DNA from: Lentisphaeraceae bacterium
Lineage (GTDB): Bacteria > Verrucomicrobiota > Kiritimatiellia > RFP12 > UBA1067
DNA: 40,862 bases
Direction: 5' to 3'
Assembly: GCA_004551905.1 (NCBI GenBank)
Contig: SFPL01000010.1
Coordinates: 1 to 40,862 of the forward strand
Position 1 is the stretch's first letter. Each line of letters starts with the position of its first letter. Position numbers and translations under genes: made by a program. Below, in pieces: positions 34,251 to 40,862 of this stretch. The notes under the pieces were generated by a model. It was not told the origin of the DNA, searched no databases, and saw only the letters and a program-made list of their open reading frames with translations.

Positions 34251-35404
34251 AGCTGACGGTGAAGCTTGACTTTGGCTGTGGGCGCGAAATAAAGGTCGGC
34301 ACGTTCTCCGAGATTGCGCGCGACACGGCGTTTGAGTTCGCGAGGGAGTTTCTTTCGTCGGGACTAAACCCGGCGCCGTTTCGTCTTCGCGCGGGCGGCG
34401 GACTGAAGATATACGACCGCTCTGGGAACATGGAGACCTTCGGTCTTTTTGACGATTCGCTGCCGGATGGATGGGGGCGGCGAATAGTTGACAGGATGTT
34501 CATGAAACGCGAGGGGCGGCTCCCCACTATAACCGAGCGCCTGATGTGCGTTGGGCGTTCGGGCAAGGGGGCGCTTGTCTACGAGCCGGCGGACGAAGCC
34601 GCGCAAGCGGCGAATGAAGCGTTCGACCTCGCCGCACTTGCGGAAGAGGCGATGGCATTTGACGCGGGCGAGGCGGAGGACGCGCTGCAACGGCTTCGCA
34701 AGGCCGGTGGAAGTTCCGGCGGAGCGAGGCCAAAGGCGTATGTCGGGTACAATCCCAAGACGGGCGAGGTATGTGCGGAAAGTCCCGTCCTGCCGCCTGG
34801 CTTCGAGCATTGGATCGTCAAGTTCAACACGAGGCGCGACGGCAACATGGCCGGCAAGCTGGAATGGCGCTACTATGACGCGGCGGTCGCGGCGGGTGCA
34901 GACATCGCGCCGAGCCGTCTTGTCGAGACGAAGGCGGGCAAGTTCTTCATGACGCGGCGGTTCGACCGCACGGACAAAGGCGGACGCTTCCACATGGCGA
35001 GCGCGGCAGGACTTCTCCATGCCGACTTCATGGTGCCCGGCGATGAATACGCGCTTCTCTTCAGGTTGACGGACGCATTGACGCACGATAGGTCCGCAAA
35101 AGCGGAGTTGTTTCGCCGCGCCTGCCTGAACGTCGTTGCGCACAACAGGGACGATCACCTGAAGAACTTCTCGTTCCTTATGGACGAGAAGGGGCGCTGG
35201 TCGCTCGCGCCGTTCTACGACTTCACATATGCGGAAGGGCCAAACGGATGGCAAACGCTATCCGTTTCCGGAGAAGGCACGAACCCCGGCGTTGGCGATC
35301 TTCGGCGCCTCGCCAAAGATGTAGGTCTCGACAGAGACGAAAGCGAACCAATCCTGGATCGCGTCATTGAAGCCTGTCGTAGCCTTGCCTTGAAACAACA
35401 TTGA
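34247..35404 (+). CDS. hipA: HipA-type serine/threonine kinase toxin
   Basis: This 385-residue kinase toxin (the E. coli type phosphorylates glutamyl-tRNA synthetase and stops growth) shows an N-terminal beta domain with GLFDDSLPDGWGRRIVDRMF, the P-loop-like RKAGGSSGGARPKAYVGY near 151-168, the lysine-bearing HWIVKFNTRRDG, the catalytic loop AHNRDDHLKNFSFLMDEKGR near 298-317 and the metal-binding DFTYAEGPNGW near 325. All key residues look present, so the kinase should be active. Length is somewhat below the 440 residues of E. coli HipA. GGAGG precedes the ATG at about 5 bases. It is co-expressed with and held by the antitoxin upstream. Persistence or element maintenance is the likely role. 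Confidence 0.92.
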   Translation: MKLTVKLDFGCGREIKVGTFSEIARDTAFEFAREFLSSGLNPAPFRLRAGGGLKIYDRSGNMETFGLFDDSLPDGWGRRIVDRMFMKREGRLPTITERLMCVGRSGKGALVYEPADEAAQAANEAFDLAALAEEAMAFDAGEAEDALQRLRKAGGSSGGARPKAYVGYNPKTGEVCAESPVLPPGFEHWIVKFNTRRDGNMAGKLEWRYYDAAVAAGADIAPSRLVETKAGKFFMTRRFDRTDKGGRFHMASAAGLLHADFMVPGDEYALLFRLTDALTHDRSAKAELFRRACLNVVAHNRDDHLKNFSFLMDEKGRWSLAPFYDFTYAEGPNGWQTLSVSGEGTNPGVGDLRRLAKDVGLDRDESEPILDRVIEACRSLALKQH

Positions 35405-35514
35405 GAAGATTGACAACAAAGGACTACCGCATTGACGTGGTGACGGAGGCGAAGGCGCTTTTGGGCGCTTGGCTGTGCCTGCGGATAGGGCATCGGCTGG
35501 CGGAAGGGCGGTGA
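35401..35514 (+). pseudogene. N-terminal remnant of a methylpurine-DNA glycosylase (AAG/MPG family) gene
   Basis: A 37-codon frame starting at TTG 35401 overlaps the hipA stop and reads RRLTTKDYRIDVVTEAKALL, then GAWLCLRIGHRLAEGR and TGA. The pattern of a short basic start, (F/Y)Y-x(3)-DT-like segment, VAxxLLG, is that of the N-terminus of the AAG/MPG family of alkylbase glycosylases, whose full length is about 190-210 residues. The rest of the gene is absent: the sequence after 35514 is not similar and leads into the efp promoter. I take it as a decayed end of an inserted or deleted gene. The short match makes the assignment moderate. Confidence 0.45.
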
Positions 35515-35578
35515 GGACCTTGCGCAGACTGCGTTGCACCATGCCTGTTGCGCTTGCATCTTGCGCGCTGGCGGCGAA

Positions 35579-35596
35579 ATTTGGTATAATTCGCGC
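35579..35596 (+). promoter_or_regulatory. Promoter box of efp
   Basis: AATTTGG-TATAAT (-10 at 35585-35590) followed by TCGCGC. It is the same TGGTATAAT box as at rarA, lnt and gyrA, but here about 38 bases precede the start codon, leaving a leader of about 30 bases. Confidence 0.7.
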
Positions 35597-35628
35597 ATAA
35601 ACCAAACAACAAAGAAAGAGAGCTGGAA

Positions 35629-36204
35629 ATGGGCGAGGTAATCGGCGCAGGCGAACTGCACAAGGGAGTGAAGCTTCTTATCGACGGCGAGCCGTGGGAA
35701 ATAACGGAGTTCGACTTCTCGAAGCCGGGCAAGGGGCAGGCGATCTACAACTGCAAGCTCCGCAACATGATGACGGGCGGCGGCATGTCCAAGAGCTACC
35801 GCTCCGGCGACAAGTTCGAGAAGCCGGAGCTGCTGCAGATGAGCGTGACCTACTCCTACGACGACGGCCAGGCGTTCGTCTTCACCGATGACAACTTCGA
35901 GGAGATCCGCGTCAGCTACGACGTGATGGGCGACAAGAAGTACTTCCTGATGGACGAGATGGAGGTCAAGGCCCTCTTCTTCAACGACAAGGTGATCGGC
36001 GTCGACCTGCCCGCGCTCGTCGAGCGCAAGGTGATCAAGGTCGAGCCCGGCGTCAAGGGCAACACCGCCTCGGGCAAGGTGACGAAGCCGGCGACGGTCG
36101 AGGGCGGCTACGAGCTCGCCGTCCCGCTCTTCATCAACGAAGGCGATGTCATCCGCATCAACACCGAGACGGGCGAGTACAACGACCGCACGGCCACCAA
36201 GTGA
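35629..36204 (+). CDS. efp: Elongation factor P
   Basis: This 191-residue factor helps ribosomes through consecutive prolines. All three beta-barrel domains are present: N-terminal KOW-like domain with the modification loop KPGKGQA (Lys35 at the tip, the position of E. coli Lys34), the middle OB domain (KFEKPELLQMSVTYSYDDGQ), and the C-terminal OB domain (GGYELAVPLFINEGDVIRIN). A lysine at the tip points to EpmA/EpmB-type beta-lysylation or 5-aminopentanol modification rather than rhamnosylation of Arg; the modifying genes are not in the window. GAGCTGGAA precedes ATG 35629. The next gene starts 4 bases after its stop. Confidence 0.95.
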   Translation: MGEVIGAGELHKGVKLLIDGEPWEITEFDFSKPGKGQAIYNCKLRNMMTGGGMSKSYRSGDKFEKPELLQMSVTYSYDDGQAFVFTDDNFEEIRVSYDVMGDKKYFLMDEMEVKALFFNDKVIGVDLPALVERKVIKVEPGVKGNTASGKVTKPATVEGGYELAVPLFINEGDVIRINTETGEYNDRTATK

Positions 36205-36208
36205 CGCC

Positions 36209-36784
36209 ATGTCGTTGGAACGGTTAGAGCGCGCGGCCGAGGCGCTGCGCCGCCGCGGCTACGAGGCCGCGGTTGCCGCTTCCTCCGCCGAGGCGAGGGA
36301 GCTTGCGCTCGCCGAGGCGAAGGGCGCCGCTTCCATCGCCTGGGGAGGTTCCGAGACACTCAAGGAGACCGGCATCCGCGCCGCGCTCGAGGCCTCGGGC
36401 GTCGAGATCCGCGAACACCAGACGGTGGCGGACCTGTTTCTTTTGAGCGCCAACGCATTGACCGACGACGGCATCATCGTCAACATCGACGGCACCGGCA
36501 ACCGCGTCGCCGCCTCGATCTACGGGCCGAAGCGAGTCCTCTACGTGGTCGGCCGCAACAAGCTCGTCGCCGGCGGCGTCATGGAGGCTATCCGCCGCGC
36601 GAAGAAGACGGCATCGCCGCCGAACTGCCGCCGTCTTGGCAAGAAGACTCCCTGCGCGGAGCTCGGCGTCTGTGCCGACTGCGACTCGCCCGACCGCATC
36701 TGCAAGGTGACGGCGATTTTCGAGCGTCCGCCTACGCACACGCCCACCAAGGTGCTCCTCGTCGACGAGGACCTGGGCTACTGA
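36209..36784 (+). CDS. LUD-domain protein (LutC/YkgG type, lactate-utilisation family)
   Basis: This 191-residue protein of the LUD family shows AAVAASSAEARELALAEAKG, then GGSETLKETGIRAAL near 45-60, the ALTDDGIIVNIDGTGNRVAA core near 90-110, GPKRVLYVVGRNKLVAGGVM near 115-135 and the cysteine-bearing tail CAELGVCADCDSPDRICKV near 150-168. LUD proteins usually belong to lactate oxidation complexes (LutABC), but stand-alone copies of this short type with the Cys-rich tail are often annotated only as lactate utilisation protein and have no proven activity. The tail cysteines could hold an iron-sulfur cluster. It sits between efp and rnhB, an ordinary housekeeping context with no other lut genes. 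Confidence 0.82.
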   Translation: MSLERLERAAEALRRRGYEAAVAASSAEARELALAEAKGAASIAWGGSETLKETGIRAALEASGVEIREHQTVADLFLLSANALTDDGIIVNIDGTGNRVAASIYGPKRVLYVVGRNKLVAGGVMEAIRRAKKTASPPNCRRLGKKTPCAELGVCADCDSPDRICKVTAIFERPPTHTPTKVLLVDEDLGY

Positions 36785-36792
36785 GTCCGCGC

Positions 36793-37410
36793 GTGGCCGT
36801 TTCGCTCGAGTACGAGAAGGCGGCCGGCGATCCTGTGATGGGGATCGACGAGGCCGGGCGCGGCCCTCTCGCCGGCGGCGTGTATGCCGCGGCGGTTTCC
36901 GTCCCGATTGCGCTCGCGGAGGAACTGCTCGTCGGCGCATGGGGCGAGATCAACGACTCGAAGAAGCTGACGCCGGCGAAGCGCGAGCGGCTGGCGGAGG
37001 CGATCAAGTCGACGCGCGGCTGCCGGTGGGCGGTGGCGAGCGCGAGCCCGAAGGAGATCGACGAGCTCAACATCCTGAACGCGACGCATCTCGCGATGCG
37101 CCGCGCGGCGGATCAGGTCGGCGCGGAGCACATTCTCGTGGACGGGTTGCCCGTCCGGACGCTGCCGCAGGCGGTGAACGTGGTGAAGGGCGATGCGAAG
37201 TCGCTCCTCATCGCGGCGGCGTCGATTCTCGCGAAGACGGCGCGGGACGCCGACTGCCTTCGGCTCGAGGCGCTTTATCCCGGCTACGGCTTTGCAAAGC
37301 ACAAGGGCTATCCGACGAAGGACCATATCGAGGCTCTTTCGCGGCTTGGTCCCTGTCCCGAGCACCGGATGAGCTTCGGCCCGGTGGCGCAACCGGAGCT
37401 CGAGCTCTGA
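36793..37410 (+). CDS. rnhB: Ribonuclease HII
   Basis: This 205-residue enzyme removes ribonucleotides from DNA and RNA from hybrids. The signature VMGIDEAGRGPLAGGVYAAA begins near residue 16, with the metal-binding Asp19 and Glu20. LNILNATHLAMRRAADQVGA, HILVDGLPV (third acidic residue near 117), AKSLLIAAASILAKTARDA with the last Asp, and HKGYPTKDHIEALSRLGPCP complete the family pattern. The start is GTG 36793; GAGTCCGCGC upstream offers no strong ribosome binding site, so coupling to the gene ending 9 bases earlier is likely. Length is normal. Confidence 0.95.
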   Translation: MAVSLEYEKAAGDPVMGIDEAGRGPLAGGVYAAAVSVPIALAEELLVGAWGEINDSKKLTPAKRERLAEAIKSTRGCRWAVASASPKEIDELNILNATHLAMRRAADQVGAEHILVDGLPVRTLPQAVNVVKGDAKSLLIAAASILAKTARDADCLRLEALYPGYGFAKHKGYPTKDHIEALSRLGPCPEHRMSFGPVAQPELEL

Positions 37411-37420
37411 AAGAGGAGGA

Positions 37421-38182
37421 ATGGAAATGACCTGCAAGGTGATGGGAATCGTCAACGTGACGCCCGACTCGTTCTCCGACGGCGGCAAGTTCAATACGCC
37501 CGAGGAGGCGGTTCGCCGCGCCAAGAACCTCATTGAGGAAGGCGCGGCGATCATCGACATCGGTGGCGAGTCGACGCGTCCCGGCGCGACGCCGCTTAAG
37601 TGGGACGAGGAATGGGCGCGGGTGGAGCCGGTTTTACGGGGACTGTCCCCACAACTCAATGGGTCTGTCCCCATTTCAATCGACACCTACCACCCGGAGA
37701 CGGCGGAGCGGGCGATTGCCCATGGTGCCAGCATCGTGAACTGCGTTTACCAGGACCCGGTTTGCGACATGGCGGTGATATGTGCGAAAAACAACGCGGA
37801 ATTGGTGATTCCTTGCAGAATTTCTGATTTCACCAAGGGGACTGTCCCCATTTGCGCGGGGACTGTCCCCCTGGATATGGGGCGGCTTTACCTTGATCCG
37901 ATGATTGGCTTTGGCACGACCCGCGAGGAGGACCTGGAGATTCTGCGGTCGATATCCGAGCTGGCGAAGAGGGGGCGCGTCCTCGTCGGCGCGAGCCGCA
38001 AGCGCATAGTCAAGCGGCTGACTGGAGAGAAGGCGCACGGCAAGGACCTCGCCGGCAACCTCGCGCTTGCGGTCTGGGCGGCGATTTCGGGTGCGAGCGT
38101 GGTGCGGGTGCACGATGTGCGCGAGACGGTGCAGGCGCTGAGGGTAACTGCCGCGCTCACCGGCGCGGACGAGGCGAATTAG
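37421..38182 (+). CDS. folP: Dihydropteroate synthase, with palindromic repeats in its coding sequence
   Basis: This 253-residue folate enzyme joins dihydropterin diphosphate and p-aminobenzoate. Conserved parts: VMGIVNVTPDSFSDGGKFNT near the start, AAIIDIGGESTRPGATPL, ISIDTYHPETAERAIAHGAS, LYLDPMIGFGTTREEDLEIL, LVGASRKRIVKRLTGEK and VVRVHDVRETVQALRV. Two places, near residues 70-85 and 137-151, are coded by pairs of GGGGACTGTCCCC palindromes (GLSPQLNGSVPI and GTVPICAGTVPL). The second replaces the usual stretch between the substrate-binding strand and LYLDP, where most family members have 30 or so extra residues. The loops may still work, but activity is less certain. RBS AAAGAGGAGG before ATG 37421 is strong. 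Confidence 0.88.
   Translation: MEMTCKVMGIVNVTPDSFSDGGKFNTPEEAVRRAKNLIEEGAAIIDIGGESTRPGATPLKWDEEWARVEPVLRGLSPQLNGSVPISIDTYHPETAERAIAHGASIVNCVYQDPVCDMAVICAKNNAELVIPCRISDFTKGTVPICAGTVPLDMGRLYLDPMIGFGTTREEDLEILRSISELAKRGRVLVGASRKRIVKRLTGEKAHGKDLAGNLALAVWAAISGASVVRVHDVRETVQALRVTAALTGADEAN
37638..37870 (+). repeat. Four GGGGACTGTCCCC-type palindromes inside folP
   Basis: Copies at 37638-37650, 37661-37672 (GGGTCTGTCCCC, diverged), 37837-37849 and 37858-37870. They form two pairs, with 10 and 8 bases between pair members, and TGTCCCCATTT is shared between the pairs. Each is a 6-bp arm palindrome around one base. All read in frame. The sequence is of the dispersed palindromic kind (REP-like) found in many genomes. 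Confidence 0.85.
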
Positions 38183-38194
38183 GAGGGAGCTTCC

Positions 38195-39310
38195 ATGAGA
38201 TACACGTTCGATTCGAGGGAAGTGAAGCCGGGCATGGGCTTCGTGGCGCTCAAGGGCGAGAAGACCGACGGGCGCGAGTTCATCCCGATGGCGCGCGAGC
38301 GCGGCGCGGCGGAGATCGTCGAGGGGCTCGACGCCTTGCAGCGGAAGGCGCACGAGCGCCGCCGCGCGCTGAAGGCGACGGTGGTGGCGCTCACCGGCTC
38401 GGCCGGCAAGACGACGACCAAGGAGCTGCTCAAGGCGTTCCTCTCCAAGGCCGGCCGCACCTACGCGACGGAAGGGAACTTCAACAACCACATCGGGCTG
38501 CCGATGACCATCCTCAACTGCCCGGACGACACGGAGTTCCTGGTGCTGGAGATGGGCACCAACCATCCCGGCGAGATTGCCGCGCTCTGCGACATCGCCG
38601 AGCCCGACGCCGGCCTCATCGTCGGCATCGGCACCGCGCATCTCGAGTTCTTCAAGACCCGCGCCGGCATCGCCTGCGAGAAGGGGACGCTGGCCGCGCG
38701 CGCGAAGCGGTTCTGCGTGTACCCGGAGAAGGACGACTTCGCGTCCGTCCTCAAGGGACTCTGCGCCGAGGCGGTGCCCGCGCCCGCGTCCGTGCCGGGG
38801 CTCGTCGACGGCATCGCCGCACCGCCGCCGCACTTCGCCGCCAACGCCGCGCTCGCCTTCACCCTCGCCGTGCGCTTCGGGGTGACGCTCGCGGCGGCGC
38901 GCGAGGCGCTGGTCGGTTTTTCCCTCCCGGGCGCGCGCTGGCGCGTCACGGAAAAGTGGGGTGCGACTTTCATCGACGACACCTACAACGCCAATCCGGA
39001 CTCGATGATCGCCGCGCTTGACGCGCTCGCCGCGACTCCCTGCGATTCGCGGCGGATCGCGGTGCTCGGTGACATGTTCGAGCTCGGCGAGGAGTCGCTT
39101 GCCATGCACCGGAAGGTCTTCGATCACGCGATGAAACTCGGCATCGACCTCGTGATCGGCGTCGGCGAGACGAGCTCGCAGTGCCTCGCGCACCTCGCCT
39201 ACAAGGACCTCGCGTCGCTGAAGAAGCGTTTCCGCGCCGACGTCTCGGCGGGCGACGTTGTCCTCCTCAAGGCATCCCACGCGGTGAACCTTGGCTCGCT
39301 CATCGCGTAG
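38195..39310 (+). CDS. murF: UDP-MurNAc-tripeptide:D-Ala-D-Ala ligase (MurF)
   Basis: This 371-residue Mur ligase makes the last cytoplasmic addition to the peptidoglycan stem peptide. Visible marks: DSREVKPGMGFVALKGEKTD at the start, ATP loop VALTGSAGKTTTKELLKAFL near 64-83, NFNNHIGLPMTILNCPDDTE, LEMGTNHPGEIAALCDIAEP, VGIGTAHLEFFKTRAGIACE with the carbamylated-lysine-type KG, and the C-terminal domain FIDDTYNANPDSMIAALDAL. It is shorter than E. coli MurF (452): the first 20 or so residues of the UDP-binding domain and part of the centre are missing, yet all motifs are intact. ATG 38195 follows AGGAGGGAG by 7 bases. Cell wall synthesis continues with the SEDS gene downstream. Confidence 0.93.
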   Translation: MRYTFDSREVKPGMGFVALKGEKTDGREFIPMARERGAAEIVEGLDALQRKAHERRRALKATVVALTGSAGKTTTKELLKAFLSKAGRTYATEGNFNNHIGLPMTILNCPDDTEFLVLEMGTNHPGEIAALCDIAEPDAGLIVGIGTAHLEFFKTRAGIACEKGTLAARAKRFCVYPEKDDFASVLKGLCAEAVPAPASVPGLVDGIAAPPPHFAANAALAFTLAVRFGVTLAAAREALVGFSLPGARWRVTEKWGATFIDDTYNANPDSMIAALDALAATPCDSRRIAVLGDMFELGEESLAMHRKVFDHAMKLGIDLVIGVGETSSQCLAHLAYKDLASLKKRFRADVSAGDVVLLKASHAVNLGSLIA

Positions 39311-39320
39311 CGCCGCGCCT

Positions 39321-39336
39321 TTTTGGTATAATACGC
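39321..39336 (+). promoter_or_regulatory. Promoter box before the small membrane gene and the SEDS gene
   Basis: TTTTGG-TATAAT (-10 at 39327-39332) followed by ACGC, identical to the rarA and lnt boxes. The first start codon candidates lie 50-80 bases downstream, so this transcript has a real leader with AAGGAAAGG (39365-39373). Confidence 0.75.
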
Positions 39337-39411
39337 ACAAAAGCCTACGTCAAACCAGCAAGACAAGGAAAGGATATCGGAGATGGCGGTTACAGAGACA
39401 ACGACGCAGTC

Positions 39412-39528
39412 GTGGACTTCGAGGAGTGGATCTTCTACCGGCCGCTGCTGGCGGTGGCGCTGCTGGCGATAGCCGGCGGAATCGTGTACCTCGTCTGGAA
39501 GAAGCGGCGCGCGGCGAAGCAGGCGTGA
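39412..39528 (+). CDS. 38-residue membrane protein upstream of the SEDS gene
   Basis: A GTG at 39412 opens a 38-residue frame with one membrane segment (FYRPLLAVALLAIAGGIVYL) between an acidic start (VDFEEW) and a basic end (WKKRRAAKQA), a clear single-span topology. Its TGA overlaps the GTG start of the next gene, so the two are coupled. The better ribosome binding site points to ATG 39383, whose frame (MAVTETTTQ) is shifted by one base; a one-base loss would join both into a 47-residue protein. Partner of the SEDS protein is a guess from position. Confidence 0.5.
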   Translation: MDFEEWIFYRPLLAVALLAIAGGIVYLVWKKRRAAKQA

Positions 39529-40721
39529 GCTGGTCCGAGAGACTCAGGAACTTCAACTACCTGGCGTTCGCCGCGATGCTCGCCCTGGTGGCGGTGGGCA
39601 CGGTGGCGATCTGGTCCTCCGGCAACGCGCGGGCCGAGGTGGTTTTTCACGGCAAGTGGGTGGCCAATCTGACGGCCGCGGGCGTGGGGCTCGTCCTCTA
39701 CTTCGTGCTCGCGTTCGTGGACTACCGCAAGACGCTCGGGCTCTTCGCGGTGCCGGCGTATGTGGTTTCGCTGGCGCTGCTCGTGGCGGTGCTGGTCTTC
39801 GGGTCGACGGTGTTCGGCGGCAGGAGGTGGCTCTGGTTCTTCCAGCCGAGCGAGGTGGCGAAGCTCTGCGTGGTGGCGCTCGTCGCGGAGGTGTTCGGCG
39901 CGGCGGAGGGACGCATCGCCGCGTTCAAGGACTCGTTCCGCGGCTTTCTCCTCGCGGCCGTCATGGTCGGCGTCCCGTGCGTGCTGATTCTCGCCGAGCC
40001 TGACCTAGGGACGGCGCTCGCGCTGGTGCCGGCGGCGGCGCTGATGCTCTTCGTCGCCAGGGTCTGGCGGCGCGGGCTGGTCGTCGCGGCGGCGGTGGCG
40101 GCGGTGGTGGCGCTGGCGGTGCTGGGTGCGGTGTACGAGGCGGAGAAGCCGGGGGTGCCGCCGGAGCGCCGCGAGCGCATCCTGAAGATGCAGCCGCTAA
40201 GGCCCCACCAGGTGAAGCGGGTGAAGGTGTTCCTGTTCCCAGAGCAGGATCCGCGCGGGGCGGGCTACAATCTGATGCAGGCGAAGATCTCGATCGGCTC
40301 CGGTGGACTGGCGGGGAAGGGGATCGGCAGGGGCGAGACGAGCCGGCTCAAGTATCTGCCGCCGGCGATCTCGATGAACGACTTCATCTTCTGCGTCTGG
40401 GCGGAGGAGACCGGGTTCGCCGGATCCGCCGCGCTGCTCGTCCTCTTTGCGCTTCTGCTGGTGCCGTGCTGCTGGATCGCTTTCGTCGCCGAGGACGGGC
40501 GCGGACGGCTCTTCGCGCTGGGCTTCGCGACGCTCGTCTTCGCGCACGTGTACATCAACCTCGCGATGTCGATCGGCCTGATGCCCATCACCGGGCTGCC
40601 GCTGCCGTTCGTGTCCTCTGGGCGCACGTTCCTCGTGGTGGTGATGTGCGGGCTCGGACTGGTGCAGAGCGTCTCCATCCACCGCCGGGCGGAGAGGCGC
40701 CGCACGTTCGCCGGCGACTGA
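39525..40721 (+). CDS. FtsW/RodA/SpoVE-family SEDS peptidoglycan glycosyltransferase
   Basis: This 398-residue multi-span membrane protein polymerises lipid II, paired with a class B penicillin-binding protein. Visible marks: GRRWLWFFQPSEVAKLCVVA, LILAEPDLGTALALVPAAAL (with the catalytic-type Asp), YNLMQAKISIGSGGLAGKGI, LPPAISMNDFIFCVWAEETG and TGLPLPFVSSGRTFLVVVM. The last replaces the usual PFVSYGGSS of the family, an unusual change. It starts at GTG 39525, overlapping the previous stop, with no strong ribosome binding site. RodA (elongation) and FtsW (division) cannot be told apart safely; the murF neighbour favours a dcw-type FtsW setting, while the short N-terminus fits either. No PBP is in the window. 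Confidence 0.9.
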   Translation: MSWSERLRNFNYLAFAAMLALVAVGTVAIWSSGNARAEVVFHGKWVANLTAAGVGLVLYFVLAFVDYRKTLGLFAVPAYVVSLALLVAVLVFGSTVFGGRRWLWFFQPSEVAKLCVVALVAEVFGAAEGRIAAFKDSFRGFLLAAVMVGVPCVLILAEPDLGTALALVPAAALMLFVARVWRRGLVVAAAVAAVVALAVLGAVYEAEKPGVPPERRERILKMQPLRPHQVKRVKVFLFPEQDPRGAGYNLMQAKISIGSGGLAGKGIGRGETSRLKYLPPAISMNDFIFCVWAEETGFAGSAALLVLFALLLVPCCWIAFVAEDGRGRLFALGFATLVFAHVYINLAMSIGLMPITGLPLPFVSSGRTFLVVVMCGLGLVQSVSIHRRAERRRTFAGD

Positions 40722-40785
40722 GTCACGGATTACAAATCCCTAATTCTTCGCACAGGTAGGCCGTAGGAGGCGACCTTTGTCCACA

Positions 40786-40835
40786 GGGCCGGGATGGCGT
40801 CGCGCCATCCCGGCCCGTCCTGCATATTTTGACTT
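40786..40835 (+). terminator. Strong terminator-like hairpin after the SEDS gene
   Basis: GGGCCGGGATGGCG (40786-40799) and CGCCATCCCGGCCC (40803-40816) form a perfect 14-bp stem with loop TCG. TTTT and TTTTTT follow only after about 10-18 bases (40825-40836), so it is a very stable hairpin with a delayed T run. It probably ends the murF/SEDS transcript or protects its 3' end. The stretch 40722-40785 before it holds nothing else recognisable. Confidence 0.7.
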
Positions 40836-40862
40836 TTTTGCAGATTCCCCCTTGACTTTTGC

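Noticed and set aside
40722..40862. A new gene or promoter at the right edge (TTGACTTTTGC at the end)
   Set aside because: TTGACT at 40852 could be a -35 box, but the window ends before any -10 or start codon, so nothing can be supported.

Overview
The window is bacterial, GC-rich and densely coded on the plus strand. It looks like a member of the PVC group, most plausibly a gut-type Kiritimatiellota. The grounds are indirect: high GC, an RlhA-like U32 protein, a eukaryote-like (GH13_8 style) branching enzyme, exported multidomain glycan-active proteins and many very short 5' leaders behind a TGGTATAATACGC promoter box. No rRNA or other phylogenetic marker was compared, so this placement is tentative.

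Region 1 (1 to about 9,179) is a mobile element ending at the 3' end of a tRNA-Lys(UUU) gene (9180-9255, minus strand). It holds a partial gene, a 1.2-kb non-coding stretch with a large inverted array of 10-bp-phased GTGACA boxes and dispersed repeats, two related excisionase-type helix-turn-helix proteins, small genes with apparent frameshifts (one at a run of nine G just upstream of a phage tape-measure-like gene), structured intercistronic RNA, and a terminator. An 0.8-kb repeat region follows (four 40-bp units, each also readable as a promoter, mixed with GC-rich arrays). Last comes a translationally coupled three-gene replication operon behind a leader able to form a pseudoknot. No integrase or capsid gene is visible. 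The element runs off the left edge, so prophage, phage satellite and other integrative element remain open.

Region 2 (9,260-30,750) is ordinary chromosome: rarA, a U32 protein, lnt, ychJ, a conserved unknown gene, parA, a family 2 glycosyltransferase, gyrA, an exported GLQLG-repeat protein, glgB, polA, an exported unknown protein and a 1,419-residue exported chimera (beta-helix, CBM9-like, partial GH92, sialidase-like propeller).

Region 3 (about 30,750-35,520) looks like an accessory island, with lower GC over much of it: vsr without a Dcm partner, a membrane protein, a DgkA with a novel C-terminal extension, small unknown genes, a hipBA toxin-antitoxin pair with a clear promoter/operator, and a remnant of a methylpurine-DNA glycosylase gene.

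Region 4 (35,579-40,862) returns to housekeeping genes: efp, a LUD-domain protein, rnhB, folP (carrying palindromic repeats in frame), murF, a tiny membrane protein, a FtsW/RodA-type SEDS glycosyltransferase and a strong terminator-like hairpin. The most novel material is in region 1: the pseudoknot-type leader of the replication operon, the promoter/iteron repeats and the phased inverted array.
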